From Rhizophagus sp. LPA8_4_AMF (lineage: Eukaryota; Glomeromycota; Glomeromycetes; Glomerales; Glomeraceae): DNA of 39,131 bases. This document shows, piece after piece, positions 1 to 10,150 of the stretch. The notes beneath the pieces are model-generated. The model was not told the DNA's origin. It made no database searches and was given only the letters and a program-made list of their open reading frames with translations. The stretch spans positions 1-39,131 of the forward strand of contig JADRCO010000287.1 in the NCBI GenBank assembly GCA_021464525.1, read 5' to 3'. The stretch's first letter is position 1, and each line of letters begins with the position of its first letter. The position numbers were made by a program, and so were the translations under genes.

Positions 1-176
1 GATCAATCCGACGGATATCTGGATAATCCGATCAATCCGTCAATCCGATTGTTATCCAGATAATCTGACAGATATCCGGATAATCCGTTTATCTGTTACG
101 GATAATCAGATGAACAAAACGGATTCGGATACGGATAACGGATAACGGATATTATCCGGATTGACACACTACACCT
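1..176. repeat. Degenerate CGGATAATCCG-type short repeat, probable transposon end
   Basis: Many overlapping copies of small palindromic words such as GGATAATCCG, CCGGATAATCCG and GGATAACGGATAACGGATA fill this stretch and stop sharply near GGATTGACACAC. Its base composition is richer in CG than the DNA next to it. Such a block is typical of a subterminal repeat region of a transposon whose other end lies left of the window; this is inference, because no partner terminus is visible. No coding potential was seen. Confidence 0.55.
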
Positions 177-383
177 ATTTATATAAATTTATATATCACA
201 TGTATCACGTGATAATACTATACAACTAATTTTTTCAATAATTTTTTCTCACAAAGCTTACTTTCATTCTTCTCCCTTTCACTCACATAATTTTCTCCCC
301 CTCTCGTAATTTCCCTTTTCCTTCTTTTCATAATTACCCTTTCCCTTCCATCTCTGTCATTTATCAGCTTTTTGTACTTTAAA
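177..383 (+). promoter_or_regulatory. Pyrimidine-rich leader upstream of micro-exon array 1
   Basis: Before the ATG at 384-386 there is a TCACGTGA palindrome (205-212, an E-box core) and then about 130 bases of CT-rich tract (240-370) resembling a fungal transcription start region. The ATG is followed directly by GTAAG (387-391), so a first exon would end right at the start codon. There is no direct evidence of transcription. Confidence 0.3.
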
Positions 384-2560
384 ATGGTAAGTTTCAAGGC
401 ATAGACTTCAAAATTTTTTTAGTTTATTTTATTTTAATTTTTTTTTAAATTTAAATTTTATTTTATAGATATTGGCTTTGATTATCCACTTTTAAACGAT
501 TAGGTTAGGTATTATTTTTTGAGGGTTTTTTGTTTCTTTATCATTATTGTTATTAACGTCTTTCTTTTTTAGGTTTCATTTCATTTTTGCGATTCTCTGG
601 ACGTTACCATAGAATTTCTTGCAAAAATTATCCTGAAACTTAATAAAATAAGTCCTTCTGTATTTTGACGGTTATATATCGAAGATATGATGAAATGCAT
701 ACAAAATTATGGTATTTTTGATTAAATATTATTTTTTTTAAGAGCGAGTTATAAATCATATCTGGAACAACAAAAAGCAGAAGTTCAAACATTTCGAAAG
801 GATAAAGAAACCTGTTCGTTATTCGTGAAATTTCTTTGTTGTCATGGTAAGTAGAACCTCGTCAACTTATTTTTTACTATTTTTTTTCGTTTTTGATTAC
901 TATTTCTTTTTTTTAGAGTTTATCTTAGTTTTAGCCAGCCCTTCAGATGCATAGAAATTTGGTAAAGAAGGGAATTTCCTTTTAAACACATCTTGTGATC
1001 CTTTTTTAGACAACCTGGTTTCTAAATATGTGAAATTTCAGTAATAGTTCTGAAAAATATACATTTTTTAATTTTCTTTTAGCAAAACATTTACTAACAT
1101 TTCATTTTTCAACTTTTTTTTTAGGTAGTTACGTCTTTAAACACGTAAAATTTTGGTAAGGGAACTAAAAAAAAATTGTTTTTTAAACTTATTCTTTCAG
1201 CGAAATGTTTATTAATGTTTCATTTCTTTTTTTTAGGTTTTCTTCATTTTTAGGACGTGGTATTTAATATGTTTTAATATATTTATTTATTTTATTGAAA
1301 CTTCTGCTAACGTTTCAATTTTTTTTTCTTTTTTAGGTATTTTTTTGGCTTTCTAGACGTGAATTCTGGTTGGTTGTTTTAAGTGGTTTTTTTAATATTA
1401 TTGAAATATCGAAACATTTATTAACATTTCGTTTCTTTCTTTTTTTAGGTGTTTCTATAGCTCTTTGGATAATGAATTTAGTGTGTTTTTAAAGAAATGT
1501 TTTATTTTTTATTTTTACGAAACATATACTAACGTTTCATATTTTTCTTTTTTTTAAGTTATCTTTGATGTGAGATTCAGTCAATTTTTTTTTTACTTTT
1601 TTAGGCACTTATTCGACATGAGATGTGAAAAATTGGTGCATTTTTTTATAAAAATGTAGTTTTACTTATTTTTTTGAAAGGTTTACTAACGTTCCTTTTT
1701 TATTTTTTAGGTAGTTATCTTCGAGTCTCTTTGGATGCGCAAAAATTTGGTTGGTTTTTTATAAAATATATACTTTTTTTTATTTTATTGAAATGTTTAC
1801 TAACGTTTTGGTTTTTCCCTTTATTTTAGGTGAGTTTGCAGAATCTCGGTATGTTTATTTAAATAAATATATATATTTATTTGTTTTTTTTATTGAAACA
1901 TTAATTAACATTTCAGTTTTCTTGGTTTAGGTAGTTTTTTAGCTTGAGATGCAAGAATTCAGTACGTTTCTTTTTTTAAAAAATGGTATATCTAATTTAT
2001 TGAAACGTTTATTAACGTTTCATTTTTTTTTCTTTTTTTGGTAGTTTTTTAAACTTTGAACAAATAGATGAGGCCAAACACTAGGACTTTAAATGAACGA
2101 ACTTTAGTAAGTTTATTCATATTTTTTTTAGGAAACCTGAATGAACAGATAAAGCTGAACAAACAGGATTTTAAATTAACAAACTATAGTAAGTTCATTT
2201 TTTTTTCTTATTTTTCACCTTCAGAAAATGTAATTAACGTTCCTTTTTTTTATTTTATAGTGATGGCTTCTTAAAAAGATTCTTGGGCAGTTTCTTAAAC
2301 AAAACAGCTGCTTATTTGTGAAAGCAGACTTTCAGTATTTTTTTTAAAAAAATGTATTCATTCATTTTATCATCAAAACGTTTACTAACATTTCAGTTTT
2401 TTTATTTTTTTTAGACACTTTTTCGGCTTTGAATGCAGAATTTTGGTTGGTTTATTTTTAAAAAAAAGATTTTTTTTATTTTATTGAAACGTTAACTAAT
2501 ATTTCAATTTCTTTCTTTTTTTGGGTATCATTTGAAACCAAAAAGTCTGTCTTCTAATAA
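384..2560 (+). repeat. Micro-exon-like array 1: about 12 degenerate intron/exon units
   Basis: A tandem array with a period of about 100-115 bases. Each unit has a palindromic block with consensus GAAACGTTTACTAACGTTTC, a polypyrimidine run, an acceptor-like TTTTTAG, a short exon-like core (often GGCTTT..GACGTGAATT) and a donor-like GT (GTAAGG, GTTGGT, GTGTGT, GTATGT, GTACGT). Exact TACTAAC branch-point words lie at 1092-1098, 1527-1533, 1684-1690, 1798-1804 and 2383-2389, about 21-27 nt before the AG. Candidate cores include 1125-1155, 1337-1368, 1449-1480, 1605-1635, 1931-1961 and 2415-2445. Most are 31-32 nt, so they do not keep a reading frame, and some acceptors are ruined (near 2040 and 2523 AG is GG). 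A short ATG frame at 2068-2274 runs through two such junctions but has no recognisable product. I read this as an old, mostly decayed relative of the array at 35394-36228. Confidence 0.6.
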
Positions 2561-2768
2561 ACGTTTACTGGTATAGAACTTCATTTTATCATGTAGATTT
2601 AGATTAGATATTAGATTAGTTTAATATTATAATTTGTAACAATATATATAATAATGCATTGTAATACTAATTAGTAAATACAAATTATTATAACACTAAA
2701 ATATACATATTTATAAACTAAACTAATGTTGTTTTATGCATTTTTCAACTAAATATATACACATTTTT

Positions 2769-2898
2769 CAATGCCGTTGTTTACTGTATATGTTGCTCTA
2801 CACTTAAATTTGTGTTATTTTACGCGTTTTTAAATGGTATCAGTTGACAAAGAGTTTGTTGCTCAACACCAAAAAGTGTTGAGCAACACATGGCATTG
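2769..2898. repeat. Inverted-repeat element with a perfect 13-bp hairpin
   Basis: CAATGCC (2769-2775) is matched by GGCATTG (2892-2898), with TGTTGCTC words just inside both ends. Inside lies a perfect stem, TGTTGCTCAACAC (2857-2869) and GTGTTGAGCAACA (2876-2888), around a 6-base loop. It resembles a small MITE, but I found no convincing target-site duplication. Confidence 0.4.
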
Positions 2899-3111
2899 TT
2901 CAACATATTATACACCCGCCCAGAACTTCCTGATGCCAGAATTAATTAGATGCGAAGGTTGTGAGAGAAACATAAGGAAAAAATAAATAAAAATATTGTA
3001 GTAAGAATACGATTAGACCGGTTCATAAAAAGAAATAACAGAAGCTAAATGATCTTACCAGAAAGTTTAAAATATTTTAGAGCAAATTAGAGCATATTTA
3101 AATCTATCAAA

Positions 3112-3560
3112 TTAAAGGCTTTGGAGATATCTTATAATAATATTCACAGTAGTAATAGCGTTATGAAGAATAGTTTCTAGAGTAATAATAGGATTCCTAC
3201 AAAAACTATCAGGAAAGCCAGCAAAGTTGCTACTTTTAAGAACTGAATATTGAGCTAAAATAGACGCCAGGCAGTTATACAAAAGCTTCACCATAATTTT
3301 TTGAATAACTTCCAAAAGAGTAATTAGATGAGTATTCTTAAGTTGACATTTCTATTTGTGAGGTTTAGAATGGAAAAACTATGACTTCACATTATAAATT
3401 AGGAATATCTGTAGAAGTAAAATAGGATTGAAGTAATATGAGAAGAAAAGATGAAGTAATGGAATCTAAGTATTTAAGTATTTTATAGAAATCATTGAAA
3501 AATTAGGAGCTTTGTCATTAGGCATTGAAGAAATAAATAGTTCAGAAAAGTTCATCTAAA
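3112..3560 (-). pseudogene. LINE reverse transcriptase fragment
   Basis: Minus-strand translation reads SSMPNDKAP near 3490-3525, then NTHLITLLEVIQKIMVKLL and later LKSSNFAGFPDS and NPIITLETILHN. This is the N-terminal pattern of non-LTR reverse transcriptases: a PNDKAPG-like motif, an NTRPITLL.. R.KIMVK block and a NFAGLPG-like block. In active elements the catalytic aspartates follow. Here the equivalent of the KAFDS motif is degraded (stops and substitutions just below 3112), and no YxDD was seen. The fragment contains several in-frame stops between 3560 and 3315. It is a dead copy with no protein product expected. Confidence 0.65.
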
Positions 3561-3679
3561 GAAGGTGGATCTAAAAAGAAAAGCATAAATATCTGGATTA
3601 ACATTCTCTATAGGTGTATAAGTACCCGTCTAACGTGAAGAAGAAAAGCTGGATTAGAAGTATGAGAGAAGTAATCAGG

Positions 3680-4062
3680 ATGAAATTTTGTAAATGATCT
3701 ACAACTTCTTGGTAGATATCAATAATATCAGTATATAATCAGGAAGAAGTAAGGTGATCCATAAAAATCTGATCTAGAGTAATATGATGATGAGTACGAG
3801 ATAAAGCTAAATCAATAAATGATGAAATGTCAAACTCAAAATTGTTATTTCTGTAATTAATATTGAGTTTCATGTTAAAAGCTCCTTTAGTACCACCAGG
3901 AACTCCAGTTGTTAATACCTTAAGCAAACAGTGCATGGTAATGGAAAATTTTTTCTGCGCATGTGTTGGATTGGCCCCCAAATGTAAATTTGGATATTCG
4001 AATATAAAATTTGATTGGATAATCTTTTTTTTGTAAGACATCAAGATACGTGTAAAAATCAA
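3680..4062 (-). pseudogene. LINE linker / pre-reverse-transcriptase fragment
   Basis: An open stretch of about 107 codons (3739-4062) reads [21 protein letters not shown] and THHHITLDQIFMDH in pieces, and continues after a stop as DIYQEVVDHLQNF. The position directly upstream of the RT fragment on the same strand, and a DHLQNF-like end, fit the segment between endonuclease and RT in this type of LINE. It is AT-rich with no intact start. The assignment depends mainly on context. Confidence 0.45.
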
Positions 4063-4960
4063 ATTAAAGAATTATAATGTGTACTCGTATATAAGCATCC
4101 TGGAACTTCTTAGTCTTAATCACATAAAGACTATGAAGAAGCTTGAAGATATGTATCAAGATAGAGAGTAGTCCAACAGAAGAATCGGAAGTGATCACAA
4201 CTAAAGATAATGGAAGGAAAAAAACTGTAGAAAAAAGAGTAGAGTACTAAGCCATAATAGCCAAAATTTGATTATGGTAAGCTAACTATTTAACAGTTGC
4301 AGACAAATTTGAAGAGAGATGTTTAATCAACAAGCAAACAGAATGCAAAACGTGAGTCAAAAAATGATAATATTGTTGTAAGAAATCCAAATCCTTAAGG
4401 AGTTTCATAGAAAATGAGAAGAAAGCAGATCAGTTAGGTAAAATCAAACTAGTAGCTATTTAAATAATGCGAGAATGGAAAAATTCATATTGTCAGTTGA
4501 GTGACCAACCAGAAAATTCAACCAGAGAAATATCACATGAAATATTCACACAAAAAGAAATTTGTTCTATACAGAGTCCTTCAGGTTATCAAATTTAAAA
4601 ATGCGATGTTTGTTCTATTTAAGCTGTTGAGCTCTAGCTCTTTTAATACTAGAGTGTAATAAAGTCAGAGTCAAAATAAAAAATCATTAAGTTATAGTCA
4701 GAAATACATAAATCCTCAGCATTCACAATCGAAGTAGTTAATGCAGATCTTTTAAGCATAGGACAAGACTAAACATAGTCGATGCAGGTAATATGATCAT
4801 CTTTATGATAGATTTCAAGAGAGGAAGAGGAATATATTTTTTATAATTTTTGAATAAAAGGTAGTATAAACGGTTGAAGAAAGTCCGTATAACAAGCTGA
4901 GGTTGGTTAATATAAATAGAATAAAATTTGTCCACATGCATATTAAAGTTATCACATATA

Positions 4961-5735
4961 AAGCTCCTAACAGGTTAGGTTAGTTCAGGTCAGGTTAACT
5001 GATTAACCTGACCTGATATTTTTTTTCAGGTTAAATCGGACCAGGTCACCTGAATCTAACTATACCAACTTGATCTGACCTGATAACCTGATTTAACCTG
5101 AAGAACTGAATAATTATCTTGCAACCCAGTAATTAGATTTGGATAAGCATTTTTTTAAAAAGTAGCTTTAAAGGATTTCTACATAACAAAAATAAGTTTG
5201 CATAAATTGGACATCTAGATCATAAGATATTCACAAAATCAGTTATATTTACCTAATATAATCTGAAGATCTGAATAATTATTTTGCGACCCAGTGATCA
5301 GACTTGGATGAAGTTTTTTTTAAAATATAGCTTCAAAGGATATTTACGCAATAAAAAAAGACTGCATAAATTGGACATCTAGATCATGTGATATGCACAA
5401 AATCGGTTATATTTACCTAATATAATCTGATGATCTGAGTAATTATCTTGTGATCCAGTGATCAGATTTGAATAAGCTTTTTTTAAAATGTAGTTTTGAT
5501 GTTTTTCTACGCAACAAAAAAAGACTGCATAAATTAAATATCTAGATTATGAGATATTAATAAAAATGTCTTTATTCCTCAGATTTCAGATTAACCTGAT
5601 CAGGTCAACCTTCATACCTAACCTGAACTTTAATCAGAAATCTTGTACCTAACCTGAATTTACCTGGTTTTTTAGGTCAATCAAGTCAGATTACCTAAAT
5701 GTGGTCTACCTGAATACCTGTTCAGAACACTAACT
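4961..5735. mobile_element. Insertion with AGGTCA-type ends and three ~160-bp tandem repeats
   Basis: Both ends are full of AGGTCAGGT / ACCTGACCT words in opposite orientation (4967-5100 and 5575-5725). Outer ends CTCCTAACAGGT and rc TTCTGAACAGGT form a short TIR. The middle holds three tandem copies of about 160 bp (about 5110-5270, 5270-5435, 5435-5570), each with GGACATCTAGATCAT-like and CAGTGATCAGA-like words. The word ACATATA flanks both sides (4954-4960 and 5736-5742), a possible target duplication. It lies inside the LINE. No gene is present, so it is non-autonomous. Termini like hAT ends are suggested but not proven. Confidence 0.5.
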
Positions 5736-5789
5736 ACATATAGCGTGGTGAAACTGTTAGAAACGAGCTAGCTCTAATAAGGCCATAAG

Positions 5790-6050
5790 TTAAGTAATAG
5801 TTTGCGTCTTAAGAGCAAAATCAGTGACAAGAGGAATATAAATCACAAAAATACACAGCTTCACAAATCCTTTAAAATACAGATTCACGAAAAGAATGCG
5901 AGAGTAGTGAAACATATATGATTGAACATAAGAGACCATGAAATAATGAACAAAAAGAGAGACTCCGCCAGTAGAATGAATATGCTGAGATTGGTTTAAA
6001 GAAGAATTAAAAAGTGAATAATCAGTCATAGGTTTGAAGAGAAATTTCAT
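5790..6050 (-). pseudogene. LINE endonuclease-domain fragment
   Basis: An 86-codon open stretch contains STGGVSLFVH and later RILFVNLYFKGFVKLCIF followed by VIYIP. A GGVSI.. strand followed by a hydrophobic R.ILF..L.FKG..KL.I..IY.P block is the pattern of the apurinic-type endonuclease (exonuclease-endonuclease-phosphatase fold) at the N-terminus of LINE ORF2. It lies upstream of the RT fragment on the same strand. No ATG-started complete domain survives, and the insertion at 4961-5735 separates it from the rest. Dead copy. Confidence 0.5.
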
Positions 6051-6525
6051 TTGTTTTGGAAAAAAATGAATATTAACTACTTCTCTAAAGGTGACGTATT
6101 TAGGGAAAAAAAAGTAGAGAGTTCAGTAAGTTTAGTAGAACCATGCAATCACAGGCTATTAATATTAAAGGAAGAAATATTAAAAGTATGGAAATGAAAA
6201 ATACATGAGGACACATTAGAAAATAGAGATTCTTCAAAAATAGTTGTATCAATATTAATGGAGTTGAGAGGATTGCGTACCAAAGTATCATATCCTGTAT
6301 TGTTATAAATCATTAGATCACAATAATAAGGGATACAGGATTAAAAAGAAATGCAAATTATTTGGAAGAAGTATTAAAAGCTTCATTTGAGACATCAGTA
6401 GGACGTTTAATGGATTCTAAGAATTAACTAAAATGATTGGTAAGTAGATCTAAATGAGATTTGATACCAGATTGTGCAGCTTGAATACTGTCAGACTTCT
6501 TGTAAATGATCCAAGTTTTGGAAGG

Positions 6526-6922
6526 GTTGTCAATAAAGATGGTCATCGGTCCTACCGGTCCTACTCGGTCTTAGGACTGCCAGTCTCAAGACCGGACCGC
6601 GGTCTTTCGGTCTTTCGGTCCTGGATGTTAATTCAGGCCGAACTTATAGTGCCGGCCAGAATTACAAGTAAGTGTAACACAAAAATTTTGTGTTACAATG
6701 TCGGAACCAGTAAAAAATTTTTTGCCCGGTGGCTAAACTATTTATCCTTGATCACGTGATTTTCATATTTAGTAATTCCGGCTGACACTATGTATCTGGC
6801 CAGAATCAGCTCAGGACCGAAAGACTGCGGTTCTACGCGAGACAGACCGGTCTGTCTTTTTGGAGTGTAGGACCGGTAAGACCACGGTCTTCTAGGACCG
6901 GTGACTATCCTTAGTTGTCAAT
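6526..6922. repeat. 9-bp target-site duplication GTTGTCAAT flanking a MITE
   Basis: GTTGTCAAT occurs at 6526-6534 and again at 6914-6922, exactly outside the inverted repeats of the 379-bp element between them. A 9-bp duplication is characteristic of Mutator-like transposition. Confidence 0.8.
6535..6913. mobile_element. Mutator-type MITE with long GC-rich inverted repeats
   Basis: Left end AAAGATGGTCATCGGTCCTA and right end (reverse complement) TAAGGATAGTCACCGGTCCTA begin inverted repeats that stay similar for about 130 bp. They are rich in GGTCCTACCGGTC words and in a second shared block around CAGGCCG..ATAGTG..GGCC.GAATTAC. The middle has a TGTAACACAAAA/TTTTGTGTTACA hairpin (about 6675-6700) and a TCACGTGA at 6752-6759. 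The element has no transposase and would depend on a MULE enzyme. Its composition contrasts strongly with the AT-rich flanks. Confidence 0.8.
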
Positions 6923-7261
6923 GAGCACAGTTGAAATAAAAAGTGATGCAGAAAAATATACCTATAAACATTTCTATTACTATAATGATGAATATACCCT
7001 TAAAAATGGCAAAAAACTGATGTTTAGTACAGATGAGAGATACTAATTAGTAACCTCCCTTTTTAAACCCATTTGGAAGTTTACAATAAATTAAATAGAC
7101 TAGGATACTTTTAAATTTCTTATTATTTATTTCTAAAAACTATTCAAATTATTACGCAGAATATTATATTTTTTCATAATAGTCAAGTCTATTTTGTTTC
7201 TTGAATTTTTTTTATAAACAGAATACAAAAATTCTGTTGTGGTAAAAGTAATACCTATATT

Positions 7262-7405
7262 CAGGGTTGGGAAATTTGTATGTACTAGGAAAATTTTGAC
7301 CCTGTACTTGTACTGTACTGTACTAAATTTTATATTAATTATTATATGTACTAACTGTACTAAACTGTACTAAACTGTACTAACTGTACTAATTTCCCAA
7401 CCCTG
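7262..7405. mobile_element. hAT-type MITE (144 bp) with perfect TIR and 8-bp duplication
   Basis: CAGGGTTGGGAAATT (7262-7276) and AATTTCCCAACCCTG (7391-7405) are perfect 15-bp inverted repeats. CCTATATT at 7254-7261 is repeated exactly at 7406-7413, an 8-bp target duplication as made by hAT transposases, and CAGGG termini also fit hAT. The interior is a run of TGTACTAAAC/TGTACTAACTG words. No coding sequence. Confidence 0.85.
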
Positions 7406-7519
7406 CCTATATTAGTACTTGTCATATTAATAAAAAATATATTACTTTTTGCAGTAATCTGAAAAAATACGAAAATATTTTAATAAATTACAAGAAAATA
7501 TATGTATAAAAATTAATTA

Positions 7520-7701
7520 CAGTCAACCCTCTATATAGCGAACCCTAGGTTCTGAAATGTTCTGGACTTCAACTTTACTATAGGGTTATAGTGAAGATTT
7601 TAAGCAATTTGATTAGTTACTTTACTATAACGAAGGTAAATTAATTATAAGTATACTTAAAATTCACTATATCAAGGGTTTGCTATATAGAGGGTTGACT
7701 A
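7520..7701. mobile_element. Tc1/pogo-type MITE with AGTCAACCCTCTATATAGC ends
   Basis: AGTCAACCCTCTATATAGC at the left end and its reverse complement at the right end (about 7682-7700) form a nearly perfect TIR, extended inward by CGAACCCT/AGGGTTTG. TA dinucleotides flank it (7518-7519 and 7702-7703), as in Tc1/mariner/pogo insertions. About 182 bp with no coding sequence. The interior ACTATA..TATAGT words continue the inverted symmetry. Confidence 0.75.
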
Positions 7702-7703
7702 TA

Positions 7704-9102
7704 TATAGTTATCAATTTAAAGTTAAGAGTTACCAGTTACCTTAGAACTTCTGAATACACTGATTGGAACTTTATCATGATATTTGATGTAATATCTACT
7801 ATATTTACTAGTATAAAAATAGTCAAAGTGTATATAGTTACATTTATATTACCTAGAAGAATTTTTTAAAGTGTACGTATAGGATTATTTTAATATGATA
7901 TTTTTGTATTCAGAAATCCTATAAAATTCTGAAGAATACTAAGATAATTCAGATCTTGTATAACAAAAATTTCAAAATGAGATATCTCAGTTAATATTAA
8001 ATATACAGAAATAAAATAGATATCAAAATGTTTGCCTTGATAAGATGAATCTAACAAGTCTAAAATTATTAAATCCGGTCAGTAGATTTTGAAATAGCCA
8101 AATTTGAAGTTAAAAAGTTAATATAACTTTATATATTTAAAATCAAAATTAATTATAAGGTTTATATAAAATCAGGTCTGAGTTTTTTAGTATTCTTCAG
8201 GGTTCTGGTTCTATTACCTTATACTAGTATTTTGCTATTCAAGCTCATCAGTATTTGGGTTTGCTTATCAGTTTGATATGTATTTTTATATATTATTTTT
8301 TTAGATGAGTTTGCTAAATTGATTATAGGATTTTTTTATTAAGTAAAAATAGTGTGGCAAATGTAATATTAATCAAAATTGTTATTATTTGAAGGCCTAA
8401 AATTTGGTCTAATTTTAACTATCTGATATATTCCAGGCAAATTTTATAATAATGACTATATAGAACTATCATATACATTGCACTTATACTTATTTATTTA
8501 ATTTTTCTTTTATATCTGACTATTAATTAAGAGTATTAATAATATATATTATGTTATATTTAATTTAACATAAATTTATCTCTTCTCTTCTTGTCAAATT
8601 TAACAGCCAATTAAATTATTATACTATAAATTATATGATTTTATTAAATGTAATGTAAAATTTTGGCTATTTTCTTTTCTTTTTAATAATTACTTTATAA
8701 ATTCAGATATTTTTTAATTGCAAGTTTTTATCTAAAGATACTAATACTTAATTTTTATATTTGCTTACTTTATTTCTATTATATTTTGTTAATATTTAAT
8801 AGGACCCTGAACATCTCTCATACAACTTACATTTGAGTTTGTATAGAATTTATATGTAAATTCTAGCCAGAATTGCGTATTATATAGTATATTTAAATTT
8901 TTTAACCTATATACCTCTATATTTAAGCTATACAGAATACAGTGATTGTATTTTTACAATCTTATACTTGCTGAATTGGTCTCAATAAAAGAAATCTAAT
9001 GATAGTAAAATCACATTTTTAGCATAAATATTGACCAAATTATTACAAAAATATATTTATTATAGATGTTTGGGGTCCTATTTTACTATTATAATTTCAT
9101 TG
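7704..9102. other. AT-rich intergenic stretch, no gene seen
   Basis: About 1.4 kb without a convincing reading frame on either strand, without tRNA-like boxes and without a clear inverted repeat. It is probably old transposon debris or intergenic spacer. Confidence 0.5.
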
Positions 9103-9244
9103 CAGAAACTTAATTTCCTTAATATGCAGTAACTGCGTATTTACTATAATTTCACTATGTGATTACTATGACACTATGTAGTTACTATATGACTACAATA
9201 CAATTACAATATAGTTACTGTATATTAAGGAAAACAGGTTTCTG
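9103..9244. mobile_element. Small MITE with ~35-bp inverted repeats
   Basis: CAGAAACTTAATTTCCTTAA at the left is matched by the reverse complement of the right end (CAGAAACCTGTTTTCCTTAA), and the match continues inward as TAT.CAGTAACT. The right flank begins TA and the left flank ends TG, so a TA target with one mutation is plausible. The interior is built of TACTAT/ATAGTA words. The CAG termini suggest a pogo-like family. Confidence 0.65.
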
Positions 9245-10150
9245 TAATGTTTATGATATTAAGATAATAATATTATTTAATAAAAAACCCTATTTTAATA
9301 TATTTTAACATACATGTTTTTAATATTTATCACATTTTTACATATATTAAATTAATAAAAAAAAATTTTTATATATTATATCAAAAATAGAGTCAATTTA
9401 TTCAAAAATACATAATAACTTTGTAAAATTTGATCTAATTTGCAAAAACTCAAAAATATGACTTCAAGCTAAATATGGGTTAATTAGCAAAAATAAAAAT
9501 TATGATTTTAAGCTAAATTTGACTAAATTTGCAAAAACTCATTAATGAGTTATATTAGTAATATTTGAAATCCAAGTATTTTATTTTATATTTATTTTTT
9601 TTAAAAAAAAAATTATACTTATAGTATGAGTATTTTATATAAAAATTAATTTACTATTAAAATATAATATTTTGCTAAACTATACTTTAAATAAAAATAA
9701 ATTTTAATTTTTATAAATAACTATGTTTTTTGTTTGAAATACTTATTATAAACTTAAATACAATTTTATATTTATATTACAATTATATTAATTTAATATT
9801 AAAAATTGTACAATAATATAATTTCAAAAATAAAATTATAAAAAATATAACTTATATAATAATATTATAAATAAATTGGTAAATTATTTTCAAATAAATT
9901 AAATAAAAATTATTATATATATTAATTTATTTTACAATTTAAATATAAAAGTATTTTTTATATAATTTCATTATTTAATAAATATTAGATTATTAAATGC
10001 ATTATTTATTATAATTTCTATTAAAATTATTTAAGACTTGAATTTTAAATATTATTATTTTTTTACAATAATTATATATTTTATTGTTTAATTATATATT
10101 ATTTGAACATTTATTTTTCAATATAAAAAATATTTATATTAATAATATAA
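9245..10150. other. Very AT-rich spacer, no gene seen
   Basis: Mostly A and T with homopolymer runs and short repeated words (GCAAAAACTCA-like around 9440-9545). I see no supported gene or element. It ends with ATAATATAA (10142-10150), the left target duplication of the Mutator-like element. Confidence 0.5.

Larger units (their letters stand above)
6370..6960 (-). pseudogene. LINE 5' region, split by a MITE
   Basis: Minus-strand translation across the MITE insertion point reads STVLIDNPSKTWIIYKK and then IQAAQSGIKSHLDLLTNHF, followed by stops. Removing the MITE and one copy of its 9-bp duplication joins the two halves in one frame (LIDNPSKTW). That supports a single ancestral coding region upstream of the endonuclease. 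The function of this ORF part is not recognised. Confidence 0.4.
2930..6990 (-). mobile_element. Decayed LINE (non-LTR retrotransposon), interrupted by two later insertions
   Basis: Conceptual translation of the minus strand gives, in 5' to 3' order, an N-terminal region (about 6960-6370), an endonuclease-like block (6050-5790), a linker with the words KRARAQQ and FKFDNL (about 4660-4570), a pre-RT block (4062-3680) and a reverse transcriptase block (3560-3112). Frames are broken by many stops and shifts. A repeat element (4961-5735) and a MITE (6535-6913) sit inside, so the LINE is older than both. The 3' part with the RT catalytic YxDD box was not found, so the copy is also truncated. Type assignment rests on remembered family style, not on a search. 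Confidence 0.6.

Noticed and set aside
1-176. Helitron terminus
   Set aside because: No CTRR end with a 3' hairpin and no 5' TC partner could be identified; only a repetitive block is supported.
2068-2274. 68-codon plus-strand frame
   Set aside because: It runs through repeat-unit T-tracts and splice-like junctions of array 1; the middle (LNEQIKLNKQDFKL) is curious, but no family or normal gene structure supports it.
3739-6291. Separate small host genes on the minus strand
   Set aside because: The open stretches line up in LINE order (endonuclease, linker, RT) and are better explained as one decayed retrotransposon.
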